Assembly: GCA_037576215.1 (NCBI GenBank)
Contig: JBANDB010000001.1
Span: 6,386,001-6,450,000, forward strand
DNA: 64,000 nt
DNA from: Armillaria gallica
Taxonomy: Eukaryota > Basidiomycota > Agaricomycetes > Agaricales > Physalacriaceae
Direction: 5' to 3'
The notes beneath the pieces were generated by a model. It was given only the letters and a program-made list of their open reading frames with translations. It did not search any database and had not been told where the DNA came from. The position numbers and the translations under genes were made by a program. Positions within the stretch are counted from its first letter, which is position 1, and each line of letters opens with the position of its first letter. Shown in pieces: positions 33,190-44,712 of the stretch.

Positions 33190-36129
33190 ATGCCAAATGA
33201 CTCTGATAATGAGAATGATATGTACCCAATGTCAACGCCACTTTCCGCTCAACACATAACACAATTGGGCACACCACCACCGGGTCTCATGCTCCCTATG
33301 CTCCCCTATTATCCACACTATGGTCATTTTCCTCCCACTGCTGCATCCAATCCTGCCGATATATTTTCCCATACCCATGCCACTCCAGCCAGTAAGCCCC
33401 AATGAAAATATCAAGCTTCTGCTAGGAAAAAAGCACCTCCTATCTCCCTGCTCACCGGAATGGCAGGCAAGACCGTCGAATCGCTCGACAATGATCAGGT
33501 CAAGCTAGAAAATGTGCTCAGGAACATTCAGGCTGTTTGATGGACTATCGGAGATTTTCTTTACCATTTTTCAAAGGCAGGGATGCAAGCGGCGACTGAA
33601 CAAAAGGGCGAAGTCGGACACATGCAGCCATGTTAAGCAGCTTCTTATCTGGCCATTGCTCTTACACACCCTCTCATATTATTGAGGCTTGGGTGAAGAG
33701 CCCAATGGGTATCCTAAAGAAAGAGCACCCCAAGCGCAATAACATGTTCTCTGTAAACAAGTCATTCACGGATATCAAGAATGCCAGACCAGCCTTGACT
33801 TCATTTGCGGCACAGTTAGTCAAGGAAAACCTAGTCAAGAAGATGGACATAGCAGTAGATGAAGAAGATGGCTTGCATACCTTCAGTACCGGCGCCCAAG
33901 AGATGGAAGACGACAATTTTGGGTCAGAAACATTGGAGAGGACAATCATTCTCTTCAAGGATAATCTCTCACAATTGTGAGACTACCTTGTTACCTTGGC
34001 AACACTGCGTGTTTGCAATCATCGCAGTCGTGCAAAGAATGCTACTGTGGGAGCACGGGCTAAGCCAAAGAATTATCGACTGCCGGAGATCGTGAGTACC
34101 ACATCCTCACTATTTGACACAGATACTCACCAAGGTCAAGGTTATTGCCTATGCATTAAGTTCAATCTGTTTTTCCCACAATCAGTATGCAAAGCTGCTA
34201 CCTGCCGACAAAGGCTTACTTCTATTTGCTTGCTCGGCCAACTGATACCTTTTTGCCCTTGAGTCTTGCAATGGCTCTTCTGTCAGCTATCATGCTGCCT
34301 ATGAGTCACTCAAGAAATACACACAACATGATAGCAAACATGTTCAACTACTTGAAACGGAAAAGGAGAAATCAGGTGTGCTCCGAATCAACAATGTGCA
34401 GAAGTATGTGCATCCACGAGATTACCGAATCGGTCATGAAGCCCACATGTTGATCGGAACAGCTGCCACCGTATGCGAGATTGAGGGCTTCGAGTCTGGA
34501 ATGTTAGATCTGGAAGAAAAGGAGGAGTGGCTGGCCAAAAATCAATGTGCAAAGCTCACTTTCGATGATCTATGGGATCTTATTGGCCACCAATATCTCC
34601 AAACTGTCCTGACTCTGCAATGGTTGAAGGTACTGATTGAATTCATACCTGAACTTTAAGCCTACAATGCATCGATTCGGCAGTTATACCACACAGTTGG
34701 TGCAAAGAATCGCATACCTCCTCGCTGTACCAAGATATTTTCCTTACCAACAAATGGATACAATGAAACCATGATTAGCGAACTTATCAAGGCACTGCGT
34801 GACTTCTTAGGGCATCTAGGACAAACAGCCAAATCCTTCATACGTCAGTTAATACTTGCCAGAGGAGATGGGCTCACCTATGAACGGATGGTTCAACTCA
34901 AGAATTATCTGCAATTCCAGGAAGATGAGTATGAACATCTGGATATTCTTGAGCTCTTTCTAGAAATATGGCATACCATCTGGACCAATTTGAGCTGGAT
35001 TTATGAAGCACACTGGGTTTCTCTGGGTAGCCGAGATCCATCGACACTCAGTTACAGTGCCAGGACTATCAAACGCAAGGCACCCGGAAAGGTCAACAAA
35101 GTTGACTATTATCCATATACCGATCTCCTACGGATCCAGCTTGAAGCAAGGATATTGGACATTTGGTGGTACGTACATTGAGTCTGCTATCATATGAATT
35201 TCGTCTCAGTTAAGCTTCTTTTAAGAATTGATTTTGATGTCATGGATCTTCAGAGTCACATCAAAGCACTTGCCAACAAGGAGGAATTACCTACCTTTGA
35301 ATATCTGTACGCCCGAGCACAGCATCTCCATCAGCAATACGGTACTGCATCCGCATTTGTTTTTGCAATGAATGGCGACACAGAGATTAAGGTTGGAACA
35401 GGATGGACACCACCGAAGGAAGATAAAAGTTCTGCCCAATTCACATCAGCCCCAGCCAGCGCACCTGGAAAAAGAAAACGTGGCATACCAAAGGAGGAGG
35501 GAAACATCTTCAGCGGTGACGAGTTTTTAGCCCGGTCCACCCGTTTAATATGCGATGCATTGCTCTAAAGGCAAGCCGAGATGGCTGTGGCAGATGGCGA
35601 TGTCGGATGTGCATGGGAATGTCTGAAAGTGAGCTTGCTTTACATCACATTGGCTCTGAATAATTGAATCACAACTCATACCTTGTTAGATGATGACATT
35701 TACCTTTTCTGGATCCATGCATACCAAATATACCTCGTATATGCTCGAAATGATATCCAACTTTGAATTGGAATCAGGGCTGAAGCTACGCAAGGTCTTT
35801 TTTGACAACTGGTGGGTCAGTATGTCTGGAGTACCTGGCCACTCGATGGCAGGTGATATGTTGCAAGAACAACTCCAGGATGAACTTTATGAACACATCA
35901 TAAAGATACCGGGTTCGACTATGATTATGTTCGCACGGTGATTGCTCCCAATGTGTATCGATTCCTACGTGTCAAAAAAGACATCAACGAGAGCCTAGGG
36001 TTGGCGCAATGCTCAGGCAACCATATCACACCGTCCAGGACAGCCGAGCTCAGAAAGTTAATCAACAAGTATCAGGCCAAGGAGTTACATTTGTTTTGGA
36101 AGGGATGGACATACCAGGAGGCAGACTGA
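33190..36129 (+). pseudogene. DUF6589-type protein, decayed
   Basis: N-terminal exon MPNDSDNENDMYP... (33190-33393) is followed by APPISLLTGMAGKTVESLDN and, later, MDIAVDEEDGLHTFSTG. The strongest part (34390-36129) reads QCAKLTFDDLWDLIGHQYLQ, ELFLEIWHTIWTNLSWIYEA, DPSTLSYSARTIKRKAPGK, ADGDVGCAWECLK, FTFSGSMHTKYTSYMLEMI, SMSGVPGHSMAGDMLQEQL and SLGLAQCSGNHITPSRTAEL. This matches the DUF6589 pattern of basidiomycete proteins (IWHTKWT..., HSAKKIGRKAP..., GRPGHF...). DUF6589 has no established function but is amplified like a mobile element. Stops occur at 33538 (TGA), 33978 (TGA), 34657 (TAA) and 35566 (TAA), and a frameshift near 35910 separates IKIPG from DYVRTVIAPNVYRFLR. Confidence 0.75.
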
Positions 36130-37890
36130 CATCATGTGGATGACCTGGCGAAAATGTGACAATGGAATACCTATGACCCGAATATCTGTTCGTTCTCCAC
36201 CTGGTTGTTATGCTACTGCACGTTGAATTGACTTTTCTGTCTTCACATGTACCAATAGCAATAATTTATCTTGCTCCTTCTTTTTGTATGACTGGTGGGA
36301 GTAACCTAAGCTTATGACAAAACTACAACTCAAGCGTGTATTATATGACCTTTGGAAGTTTGTGAGCAAACTTTTCGGACGTCCTCTGCCAACTGACCTT
36401 TTTTCCCAGACAAAATGACTCTGTGCGTTTAGCTCTTGGCTTATATGATCTGTTGGATGATGTTGGCATTAAGAAAAAGCACGCACATTAGCAGGCACAT
36501 TTACCTCCGTATGAAGTGCTGCGTCAAAATAATACCTCGCACGATGGGGATTGTTTCCAAGCATCCACTGGGCGCGGTGAGTGCGATCGTAAGAGAATTT
36601 CCTGTCCTTGCTTGCCTTTCTTCCCATCTCGATACACGTAGTTGCCCACCCGTCGCTACCATATCCTCATATGGTATATCTTTTCTTTGGATTTCCCAGA
36701 CTCGTATGATAGTTTTGACTGTTGGAATAATAAATAGCGCATCCTGTATACAAGTATTGATGCACATTAATGATAATTTGATCACCCTGTGAGCTCGTAA
36801 CCATTCTCCATGTCGGCGGATCGCAGTGAGAAGAATACCCCCCACATATTGGTCCTGAATGCTGTTGGAGAGGCGGTTGACACGGTTCTGGTTGCCAAAG
36901 TGGTGGTCAAGGCGTGGCAGGCAGGAAAAGTGGTAGAGCTGGAAGGACTGGGGGCCGGCAGCCATGGGATCTATGTGCGGTAGAGCTATGAGTGAAGTAG
37001 ATGGTAGCTGGCCCACTCACTTTGAGTATCGAGAAAAGCTACAGTTGAGATGGATGTTCCAGTCCTTATGAGACAATACTACGAATGCAACGCTTATATA
37101 AAGTTGAGATGTGCGCACCTAGACTTACAAATGCAGCCAAATGATGGACCAAAGGATGGAATGGATGTTTGAATCTAGGGAAAAGGCAGCCTAGCAATAA
37201 ACAAATCCAGCACTTGTCTTGAATAGAACTGGACTTCACTCAGTCACAAAGGTAGTGAAATGAAGTCCCAAGGGATGGCTTCACCCAGGATGAGGTTCCA
37301 AGAGTCGAGTGAAGTTGCTCGATAGTACTAACACCAATGGGTCTGCTTCCTTATTGGCAGATGATGCTTCATGAGTGACGGTGGCTTGGAGATAGTTCAT
37401 TCAATTCGGAGTGGCAGAGGGCAGTCTACATCAGCCAAGATGAGGAGGACGACGCCATCTTGCACCAATACGAGTAGGAAGAATGATCTTTCTTCATCTA
37501 ATGGTGGGTTCATGATGCAAGAGATGACCGTGGCACCTTGAGTTCAGACAATCCAAGAGCTGGCGAACCTGGAGGATGAGACAATTGATGGAGGAGAGGA
37601 GGAGTTGAACGGCGCCATTTCTCAGAATTGTGAGTGTTGACGAAGGAGAATTTATCCTTTACTGACACAGTTGCTGCAGTATGCGATGTAAAAGCTAAAA
37701 GCAGTTTTGTACGTCGGGTTGGGTAGTTTTGGGGGTGGGGCCATTGAACTTTGGTGATGGCGGTCAGTGTTTTAAAACCAAGCGAAAATATGTAATATAT
37801 ATATCATTCTCTTGAAATCGCTGTGTGCATAATCACTTTAAACTGTAAAAAAAAGTGAGCCATGTATCTCAAAGGTATGGAGGAATACAT
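36130..37890. other. mostly noncoding; one exon-like fragment at 36411-36580
   Basis: After a CCCAG acceptor, plus-strand codons read QNDSVRLALGLYDLLDDVGI, a stop, then PPYEVLRQNNTSHDGDCFQA, before a GGTGAGTGC donor. This looks like a decayed exon of an unknown gene. A 171-codon minus ORF (36501-37016) overlaps it and shows no family resemblance. The rest has nothing identifiable. Confidence 0.3.
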
Positions 37891-37899
37891 ATGCTAAAG

Positions 37900-38640
37900 A
37901 CAAGCGTCTAGCATTGCATGTTGCCCTCGTCTCCAGATTGAGTTATTCATTGCCTTCCTGCTCCCGAGGTCCGCACTTCCCATGCACCGGGATCGATACC
38001 CATGGCGCATGTGCCAGATTAATCCGGATTCGTTCCTGGTTCTACAAGCCGAGATGGCATATCGGCATCGTTCGGCATTTGTGCCCTGCACTCATGAAGA
38101 TGGTCTTTGTCGTCATCTTCCCGGGACACTGGAGGCCCACCACTTCCGTACCTCTCGTGTCAAGTTACCTAATGTCTGTTGGAAAGTGGTAGAGAAAGGA
38201 AAACATCATCGCTAAGGTTAAATCTTGTCGTCAAATTTTTCGTCTTTTGAGAATAATATTGAGCCAAAACATCGGTCACAGGGCAAGTTCCGAACCTGTC
38301 AAGCTTTAGTGCAAGTTGTGAGCCAGTGAGACACGAAACGAGAGCTTCTCGCTCACCAGGCCTGGCCGTCATGTATGGCACCCATCCTGATCATAAGTTA
38401 GCTGGTACAAACGTTGCGGACAGGCCGTGCATTCCTCGGGTCTCGTAACACCAAACTTATTGAGCGTATTGTCATTGTCATAACGGAGCCTGTATGGCAT
38501 CGGTATTGATACATCTTGCGTAGGGACAGGAATCGAGCCATCTGTGTGTTGTGAACGCTGCCATTATAAGATGTTAAAACACTGATATGAAATGAAAATG
38601 AACACAACTCACCAGCATCAGATAGCAAAATCCGCTACAT
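37900..38640 (-). pseudogene. degenerate coding remnant
   Basis: On the minus strand a frame includes DGSIPVPTQDVSIPMPYRLR and TRPEECTACPQRLYQLTYDQ (a CxxC), then breaks with several stops. Codon-like sequence resumes as SGGPPVSREDDDKDHLHECR. I do not recognise the family; the interpretation rests on open stretches only. Confidence 0.25.
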
Positions 38641-38995
38641 ACTTGCATACCCCCTACATCCCCGCTGTACTGAATATTGTGATTAAGGTGTGGGTGTGCG
38701 ACTTGGCTATCGATGGTCATCCTGCAGAAATCATCTGTGTCCCCGTTAAAGCTGCCTAGTGAGCAGGGAGGGGGGATAATTCAGCCTAGAAAAACATAAA
38801 AAGACTTATAAAATGTACCTCAAAGAATACCAGGCTTCTAGAGAACATCCCATCAGCTGAGAAATCGCACCAGCTTGATGGAGTGATTTACCCATGCATT
38901 AGATACAAATTTTAAAAAACCACTGCAAGCCCTTCCTTGTTCGATGAATGGCTAGCAAGCTGTGGTATGTAGTCAACAAAAATTTGGGCTCGGAT

Positions 38996-39222
38996 GACCA
39001 AACACATACCATTCATGCCAGCTTCATCATTAAAGTGGTGAAATACCATGAGAATACATCTCCAAGAAGGCAACCCATATGCTGAGGAAGGCTAAGGTAG
39101 GTAGGTTGTATCTGATAGTATTATGCCATCATGACGGTTATGAGTTAGAATGCCGGACTGTGCATGGTGCTCAAATTTTTTGATTTCCTTCGGAATAGTC
39201 CTGCGCCAGTAACTTCATGTCA
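38996..39222 (+). repeat. 230 bp dispersed repeat, copy 2
   Basis: Direct repeat of 32760-32985. The two copies bracket about 6 kb that contains the DUF6589 pseudogene. Confidence 0.8.
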
Positions 39223-39509
39223 GTCATGTCGCACCACCGACCACATGATCAACTTGCAATCTTGCGCCGCATGTTTTCCGCTCAACCCATGGACCTGGAC
39301 CCTACATATTTGACATCGTGTCTGCTGGCGGTCAAACTGACATATTAGCATGGCTAGATCTCTTCGAGATAGCTCCCGATATTCCACAGCATGCTCGGCA
39401 TGATGTTGTGCTGCAATGGAGTGGAGAAAGTAGCAGTGGCATTGGAACTAAGAAAAATAACGCAGACACTTAGATTGTAGTCCAAATCTACCATTAACAA
39501 TGATCCTTT

Positions 39510-41215
39510 CTAGTCAGTGACTTTAGGATAGGATGTGTGCCACAGGTACTCTTCACCTATTCCACATGCTATGACCTTTACCATGTAGCTGTCTGTGGGA
39601 TTCCAAACCTCTTCTTGCGCCTCCTTACTTCGAAAATCTACTTCTGTGTTGAAACCATACCGATAGTCAAAGACGAGAATGCTGTCGTTCTCGCTATATT
39701 GACCATTACTCACCTCAATGAACTCCTTTCTCTTGCTGTCCACTTCGTCTCGAAGACTGTGTATTTTGGCAGCAATGATACTCTCATGAAACATAAAATC
39801 CATAGTGCGAACCCCTTTTGGTAACATTTCTGCACGTAGATGTGAAACTAAATAATGCAGAGAAAGAACCTAAATCACTTACTTTGGGACTCGATACAAT
39901 GTATTCAATGGTCCAGAGATCAGCCTTCCTTCTGGCATGTCTTCGAGCAGTAGACTGCGATGCCACATTCTCCACAGTATTTCCATCTTTGTGGGGGGGT
40001 GTTGGTGGTGCACTATTAAACAGATTAGACTAGAGGATAAAGATACATGCACCAGATCCCACATACAGTGCTGTTCCAACATCCTCCTTCGATACGTAGG
40101 TTATGCCGATGCTCATAGATGACTCCCAGTATCGTCGTCGTGTCCTTGAGCAATAGCCAGGATCGCATGGTTGAAAATCTAATAGAACCTGTAACGGCTA
40201 AGTCCTGGGAAGTTTTCACTGAGCAGATGTATCGCCGAAGAGGTCAGAGTACGGGTAGGAATATGGCGACACCTTGAAGAGATGAAAAAATTCCCTCCAA
40301 GGCACAATGGAAGTTACTAATAAGAGTCGTAGCTATGTGCGTCCTTGTCATCTTTCCACTGCAGTCATGACATCTTTCAGCAAGTCAGACTCGACAAGGT
40401 TCCCGATCACCATATAGTGAGAGAAAGGCAGAATATGCTCAAGGCATCTGAGCGTCCAGATAATCATTTCCTTCACGGCACGGCAATCAATCTCACGAAT
40501 GAGAGTCTTGAGAACCACTGCTGGCCAACGAAGGGAAACTGGGGAACTGAAAACAGAATGATTGGGGGCAGCATAGGTAATGGCAAAAAGCGATCCTATG
40601 CAAGATGAAAGATGGGAGATGTATCCGTTATCCTGCTCTGAAGGGCGTATCCGGGACGGGAACTCCATTATGATGGTGTTTAAGACAAAAGCTGGAATAG
40701 ACGAGGCAACTGACCGGACTGCATCTTCTACATCCACCCCAGGAATGTCAGAAAGGTGCAGCATTACATGAAGGAAAGGGTCTCTGAAAGATGAATGAGG
40801 AAGGGTGATGAGCCAAGACTCAATGCATGCATCTCGAAATGAAAGACAGGAAACCATCTCTCAGCACAACGAAGGCTGAGATGATATCATATCGATGAGA
40901 TGGAGAAGAGGTAGGGCAAAGCGGACTGCACCGCCTTCTGGGTCCGTCAGGTGCAAAGGATGGTCGGGAACTGCCATCACATTGGTGGGTTCGATGATAT
41001 AGGTTCTGAAAGCTTTCTCTACCCAGGGTCAAAGAATGCAGAGAAAGTCCATCAGCACCTGAAGAGGGAGGCATTCGACAGGCAGTTACGCATCTTTCAT
41101 ACGACGATATGGATGCTGTGCTCAAAATCTATAGAGCTATCAGGAAGGGTGAGACGAGATATTTTGTGAGTGCTCTCATGGAGACTCTTGCAAGCATATA
41201 TATGTGAGGGTGTGT
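39510..41215 (-). pseudogene. MYND zinc-finger protein, decayed and 5'-truncated
   Basis: The reading on the minus strand: DSSIDFEHSIHIV, PWVEKAFRTYIIEPTNVM, FALPLLHLIDMIS, SWLITLPHSSFRDPF... (40348-40860). Then, after an intron, come GCWNST|CTTNTPPQRWKYCGECG and AVYCSKTCQKEG, and finally a C-terminal exon (39510-39827) with DSILVFDYRYGFNTEVDF. CxxxxC...CGEC...YCSKTC...H...C is a MYND finger, usually a protein-binding module. Stops: 41029-41031, 40861-40863, 39920-39922 (TGA at the conserved Trp of the finger) and 39905-39907 (all TGA). The 5' end is cut where unit E copy 3 begins (about 41226). Confidence 0.65.
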
Positions 41216-41225
41216 TTGGGTAAAT

Positions 41226-41960
41226 CAATCTCTGCGAGCAAGTAAGTTGGCCTGGCACGAATCTTGAGAAGAACAAAACTCACGGAGAAAATCTAGATGG
41301 CTAGGGAATATCCTATTTTACAGCGGTACCCAGATATCTGGCCAGTGAAGGACTTTCTTAATATGTACCTGAAAAGTACATTAGCATCCTATCATCATCG
41401 AAACAGAACGACAAGAGATATCAAGGTACCGTAAATGGTGCTTACAGTCTGACATTCTGGTCTGACAAGAGCTGAAACATGAAGCAGGACCTTGAAGAAT
41501 TTGACATGCGGTTGGAATGAGATGCCCCTTGTACGGATTATAAAGAGATGATCATACCTCAATATTACAATAAAAAAACCATTAGACAGAGTCATGTAGT
41601 ATGGATAGGCAAATGAACCTAAACACATTCCAACAAGGTCAGTGCAGGTAGTCACTCGGAGTGAATAGATAAACAAGCACGTCCCAGCAAGGTCAGTGCA
41701 GTTGCGTGCTCACATAAAGTTCGCATGCCAGTGACAGTTCGAGGTTGCGATTGAAGCTGGCATGTATGCCGGTGTGCATCGCACATGTGATTATGTAACT
41801 ATTCCCTCCACATGCATGTGTTGGGACGTGCGAGGACTGTAATTTGAAATCCAGATCCCACTTGGCTTTCCCTCATACAATCTCTTCACGAGAAACTGTA
41901 CGTGACTCGCTGGCAGGGTACTCGTGTATCTCTGCCTCAATTGTTGTCTTAGCTCTATGC
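41226..41960 (+). repeat. dispersed unit E, copy 3 (3' part only)
   Basis: Starts within the exon encoding ...CEQ. It contains the GTAAGT intron, the last exon at 41297-41434 (MAREYPILQRYPDIWPVKDF ... RDIKVP, TAA) and the conserved 3' noncoding flank to the common boundary near 41958. It is very similar to copy 2. The upstream exons are absent, so it is a non-functional fragment abutting the MYND pseudogene. Confidence 0.75.
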
Positions 41961-42986
41961 GCGGACCTTCTGTATTCGGATCTTCCTACCTGCACCTCTT
42001 AAGTACTATCAACCTTCGTCTGTCCTCAGGAGCTCGACTTGTTCAAGTCCGACGGAGTCCCATGTCTTTTTTCCTGGTCATTATCATCATAGTCTGCTAT
42101 TTACTTCCAGAGGACATGGTCATCTTCTGAAGCTTCGACTCGTGCGGACGCCTTCTTCATGCTATGCGCTTGGCAATAGTCTCCTTGTATCTGTTCGGTA
42201 AGGTTTTCCTCTCTCATAACTCAATTCTATTGTCGTATACTTATCATCGTTTAGCTATACATCCCATCGTCTCATGTAACATGACCCAAAACATGTTGTT
42301 CCCCCCGGTGGAGCCGTATTCTCAAATTGGCAGATCCTCTTCTTGTGTATCACCTCTGAGTTCCACGTCTTTGATCTCTGCACATTGTCGAGCACCTATT
42401 GTAGTGCTGCCAATAATTGATGAGCCCGAAGAGATTGGAGGTACCATCTAAAGATCGCCATTCCTGGTCACCATCTAGTTGATCTTCTGTCATTCATTCC
42501 TCCGTCGAGATTCTGACATCGCCTCGAACATCCAACCTCTTTCTGATTCATTTACCAACATTGATTGGCTAACTTTATTTCCTGTCATACATCTCTATTG
42601 TCTTGACCTATAAGTTCCCTCCAATATCCTCGTTTGCCCTTCCGAATGTTATGTTCATGTGTAGTGGACCCGAATACGACCCTTACTTATCGCTCCCACT
42701 GCTTCGATCGGTACATATGCGAATGCACTGCGGCTGAGGGCAGCTTGAGCAGCACTGACGTTGTCCTGATGTTTCCCAAATGTGTCGAAGCCCTAAATCT
42801 TGGTTCCACCATGAGTAGGCTGCCGTTGTGCCACAGAAACAAGCTCTAGGGTGTGAATGGACCAAGAAGCGATTTTGAATCGTTACCACTGCCATCAACT
42901 CCATCTTGACCTCCGTCTAAGCATCCAATATGTCCTTTGTACACGCCTCCCTTGCTACTCATGACTGTAGATTATTCTGATAATGA
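41961..42986. other. gene-poor stretch
   Basis: Short ORFs in several frames. No exon chain could be supported, although the DUF7770-like remnant beginning at 42987 must have had upstream exons here or nearby. Confidence 0.35.
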
Positions 42987-43571
42987 CTGACTATAGACCC
43001 TTGGCGCAGCTAAATTGGATGCTGCGCTGCTACGTGGAGCCAACCTGATGGACCGTGAAGTTGAAGCTGTCCGGATATGCGCAAAGGGCAATGATGAGAT
43101 CCGAGACGCCCTTGGCTGCCCAATTGTCCACTGGTACACAACTGCCAATGTGAAACTTGGCCGGGTATCCCAATGAATCATCTTCGATATCATCACAAAG
43201 CTTGACGTTGGCAATGAGGCCGCCTTGACATATGCTATTCTTGTCAATTGGTCTTGCTTATAGATTCTCATGGATGTTAAAGGTTGTTCCCACCCTCAGG
43301 CGCCCAAAGCGGCCAGCTTTTAATGTACGATGGGGAAATAACTCCCATAAAATCGTTCAGTGCTACAGACATGCTCACGGTATTGGTTGAGCATGGACTG
43401 GATACCCAAAAACTGAATGATCAAGGGTTTGGCTGCCGTACCTGGACTCGCCTTGCCCTCGAGGCACTCAAAGCAGCATCAATGATCCCTCAGGGCTCAG
43501 GAGGCTTGGTGGAGGTACTTGCGGAGGGATTAAGAGCAAGTGGATACTGGGTCCCAGATGAAGATTTTTGA
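42987..43571 (+). pseudogene. DUF7770-like protein, decayed
   Basis: After a TATAG acceptor the frame reads DREVEAVRICAKGNDEIRDA, CPIVHWYTTANVKLGRVSQ, a TGA at 43174-43176, then IIFDIITKLDVGNEAALTYA. A second exon (about 43285-43571) reads SFSATDMLTVLVEHGLDTQK, GFGCRTWTRLALEALKAASM and ASGYWVPDEDF, then TGA. A V-x-x-VRxCAK start, a central HW and a GCRxW...L motif resemble fungal DUF7770 proteins (function unknown). The resemblance is from memory and moderate. The single TGA again fits a former CGA. Confidence 0.45.
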
Positions 43572-43689
43572 AGAGTGTTCGACAAGCGTCATTAAAGTTT
43601 CTTTTATCCTGTAGCTAGGTAATGTTTGTTGATGAATGAACAGCGGCATATTTTCTTTCCCAAATTTATATTGGTATTGAGGATAAGGC

Positions 43690-44294
43690 CAAAAGGTGAA
43701 TATTGATAATAAAATGATAAGTCCTGGGTGAATCTGTACAAGCCAGATAATATTGAAAAATGTCCGTGCATAGAGCTAAGACAACAATTGAAAGGCAGAG
43801 ATACACGAGTACCTGCTGGTGAGTTATGTACAGTTTCTTGCAAAGAGATTGTACGAGGGAAAGCCGAGTGGGATCTGGATTTCAAATTATGGTCCTCGTG
43901 CATCCCAACACGTGCACGTGGAGGGAATAGTTACATAATCACATGTGCAATGCACGCCAGCATACGCACCGGCTTCAATCGCGACCTTGAACTGTCACTA
44001 GCATGCAAACTTTATGTGAGCATGCAACTGCACCGACCTTGCTGGGACGTGCTTGTTTATCTATTCATTCCGAGTAACTACCTGCACTGACCTTGTTGGG
44101 ACGTGTTTAGGTTCATTTGCCTATTCATACTACACGACTCTGTCTAATGATTTCTTTAATGTAATATCAAGGTATGATTGTCTCTCTATTATTCGTACTA
44201 GGGGCATCTCATTTCAACTGCATGTCAAATTCTTCGAGGTCCTACTTTGTGTTTCAGCTCTTGTCAGACCAGAATGTCAGACTGTAAGCACCAT
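43690..44294 (-). repeat. unit E copy 4, conserved 3' noncoding flank
   Basis: Matches 11213-11780 and 22690-23229. It shares with copies 1 and 5 an extra outer piece (ATATTGATAATAAA and following) lacking in copies 2 and 3. This implies two boundary variants of the unit. Confidence 0.7.
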
Positions 44295-44712
44295 TCACGC
44301 TACCTTGATAGTATCTCTTGTCATTCAGACTTGGCGAATATGGGATGCGGATGTACTTTTCAGGTACATCTTCAGAAAATCCCTCACAGGCCATATATCT
44401 GGGTACTGTTGTAAAATAGGATATTCCCTAGCCATCTAGATTGTCACCGTGAGTTTTGTTCCTCTCACAATTTGTGCAGGGCCTACTTACTTGCTCACAG
44501 ATCTCAAGCTTCTTTTCCTCACTCTGTTCGCGATAAGTGAGGCTGACATTAAGCTCCCACTCCACTAAATCATGAACTCGGTCCTATGTTAAACCAGCAA
44601 TGAGCAAATCACCTTATTTCATTACTGACTTTACTTACCTTGATGTCATGATGTTGCTGTTTCGTCCACTTGCCATCCTTGATCAGTTTGTCCATGAGAA
44701 TATATCCTCCGG

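Noticed and set aside
36501..37016. 171-codon minus-strand ORF
   Set aside because: No domain, no introns, and it overlaps a plus-strand exon-like block with better splice signals.
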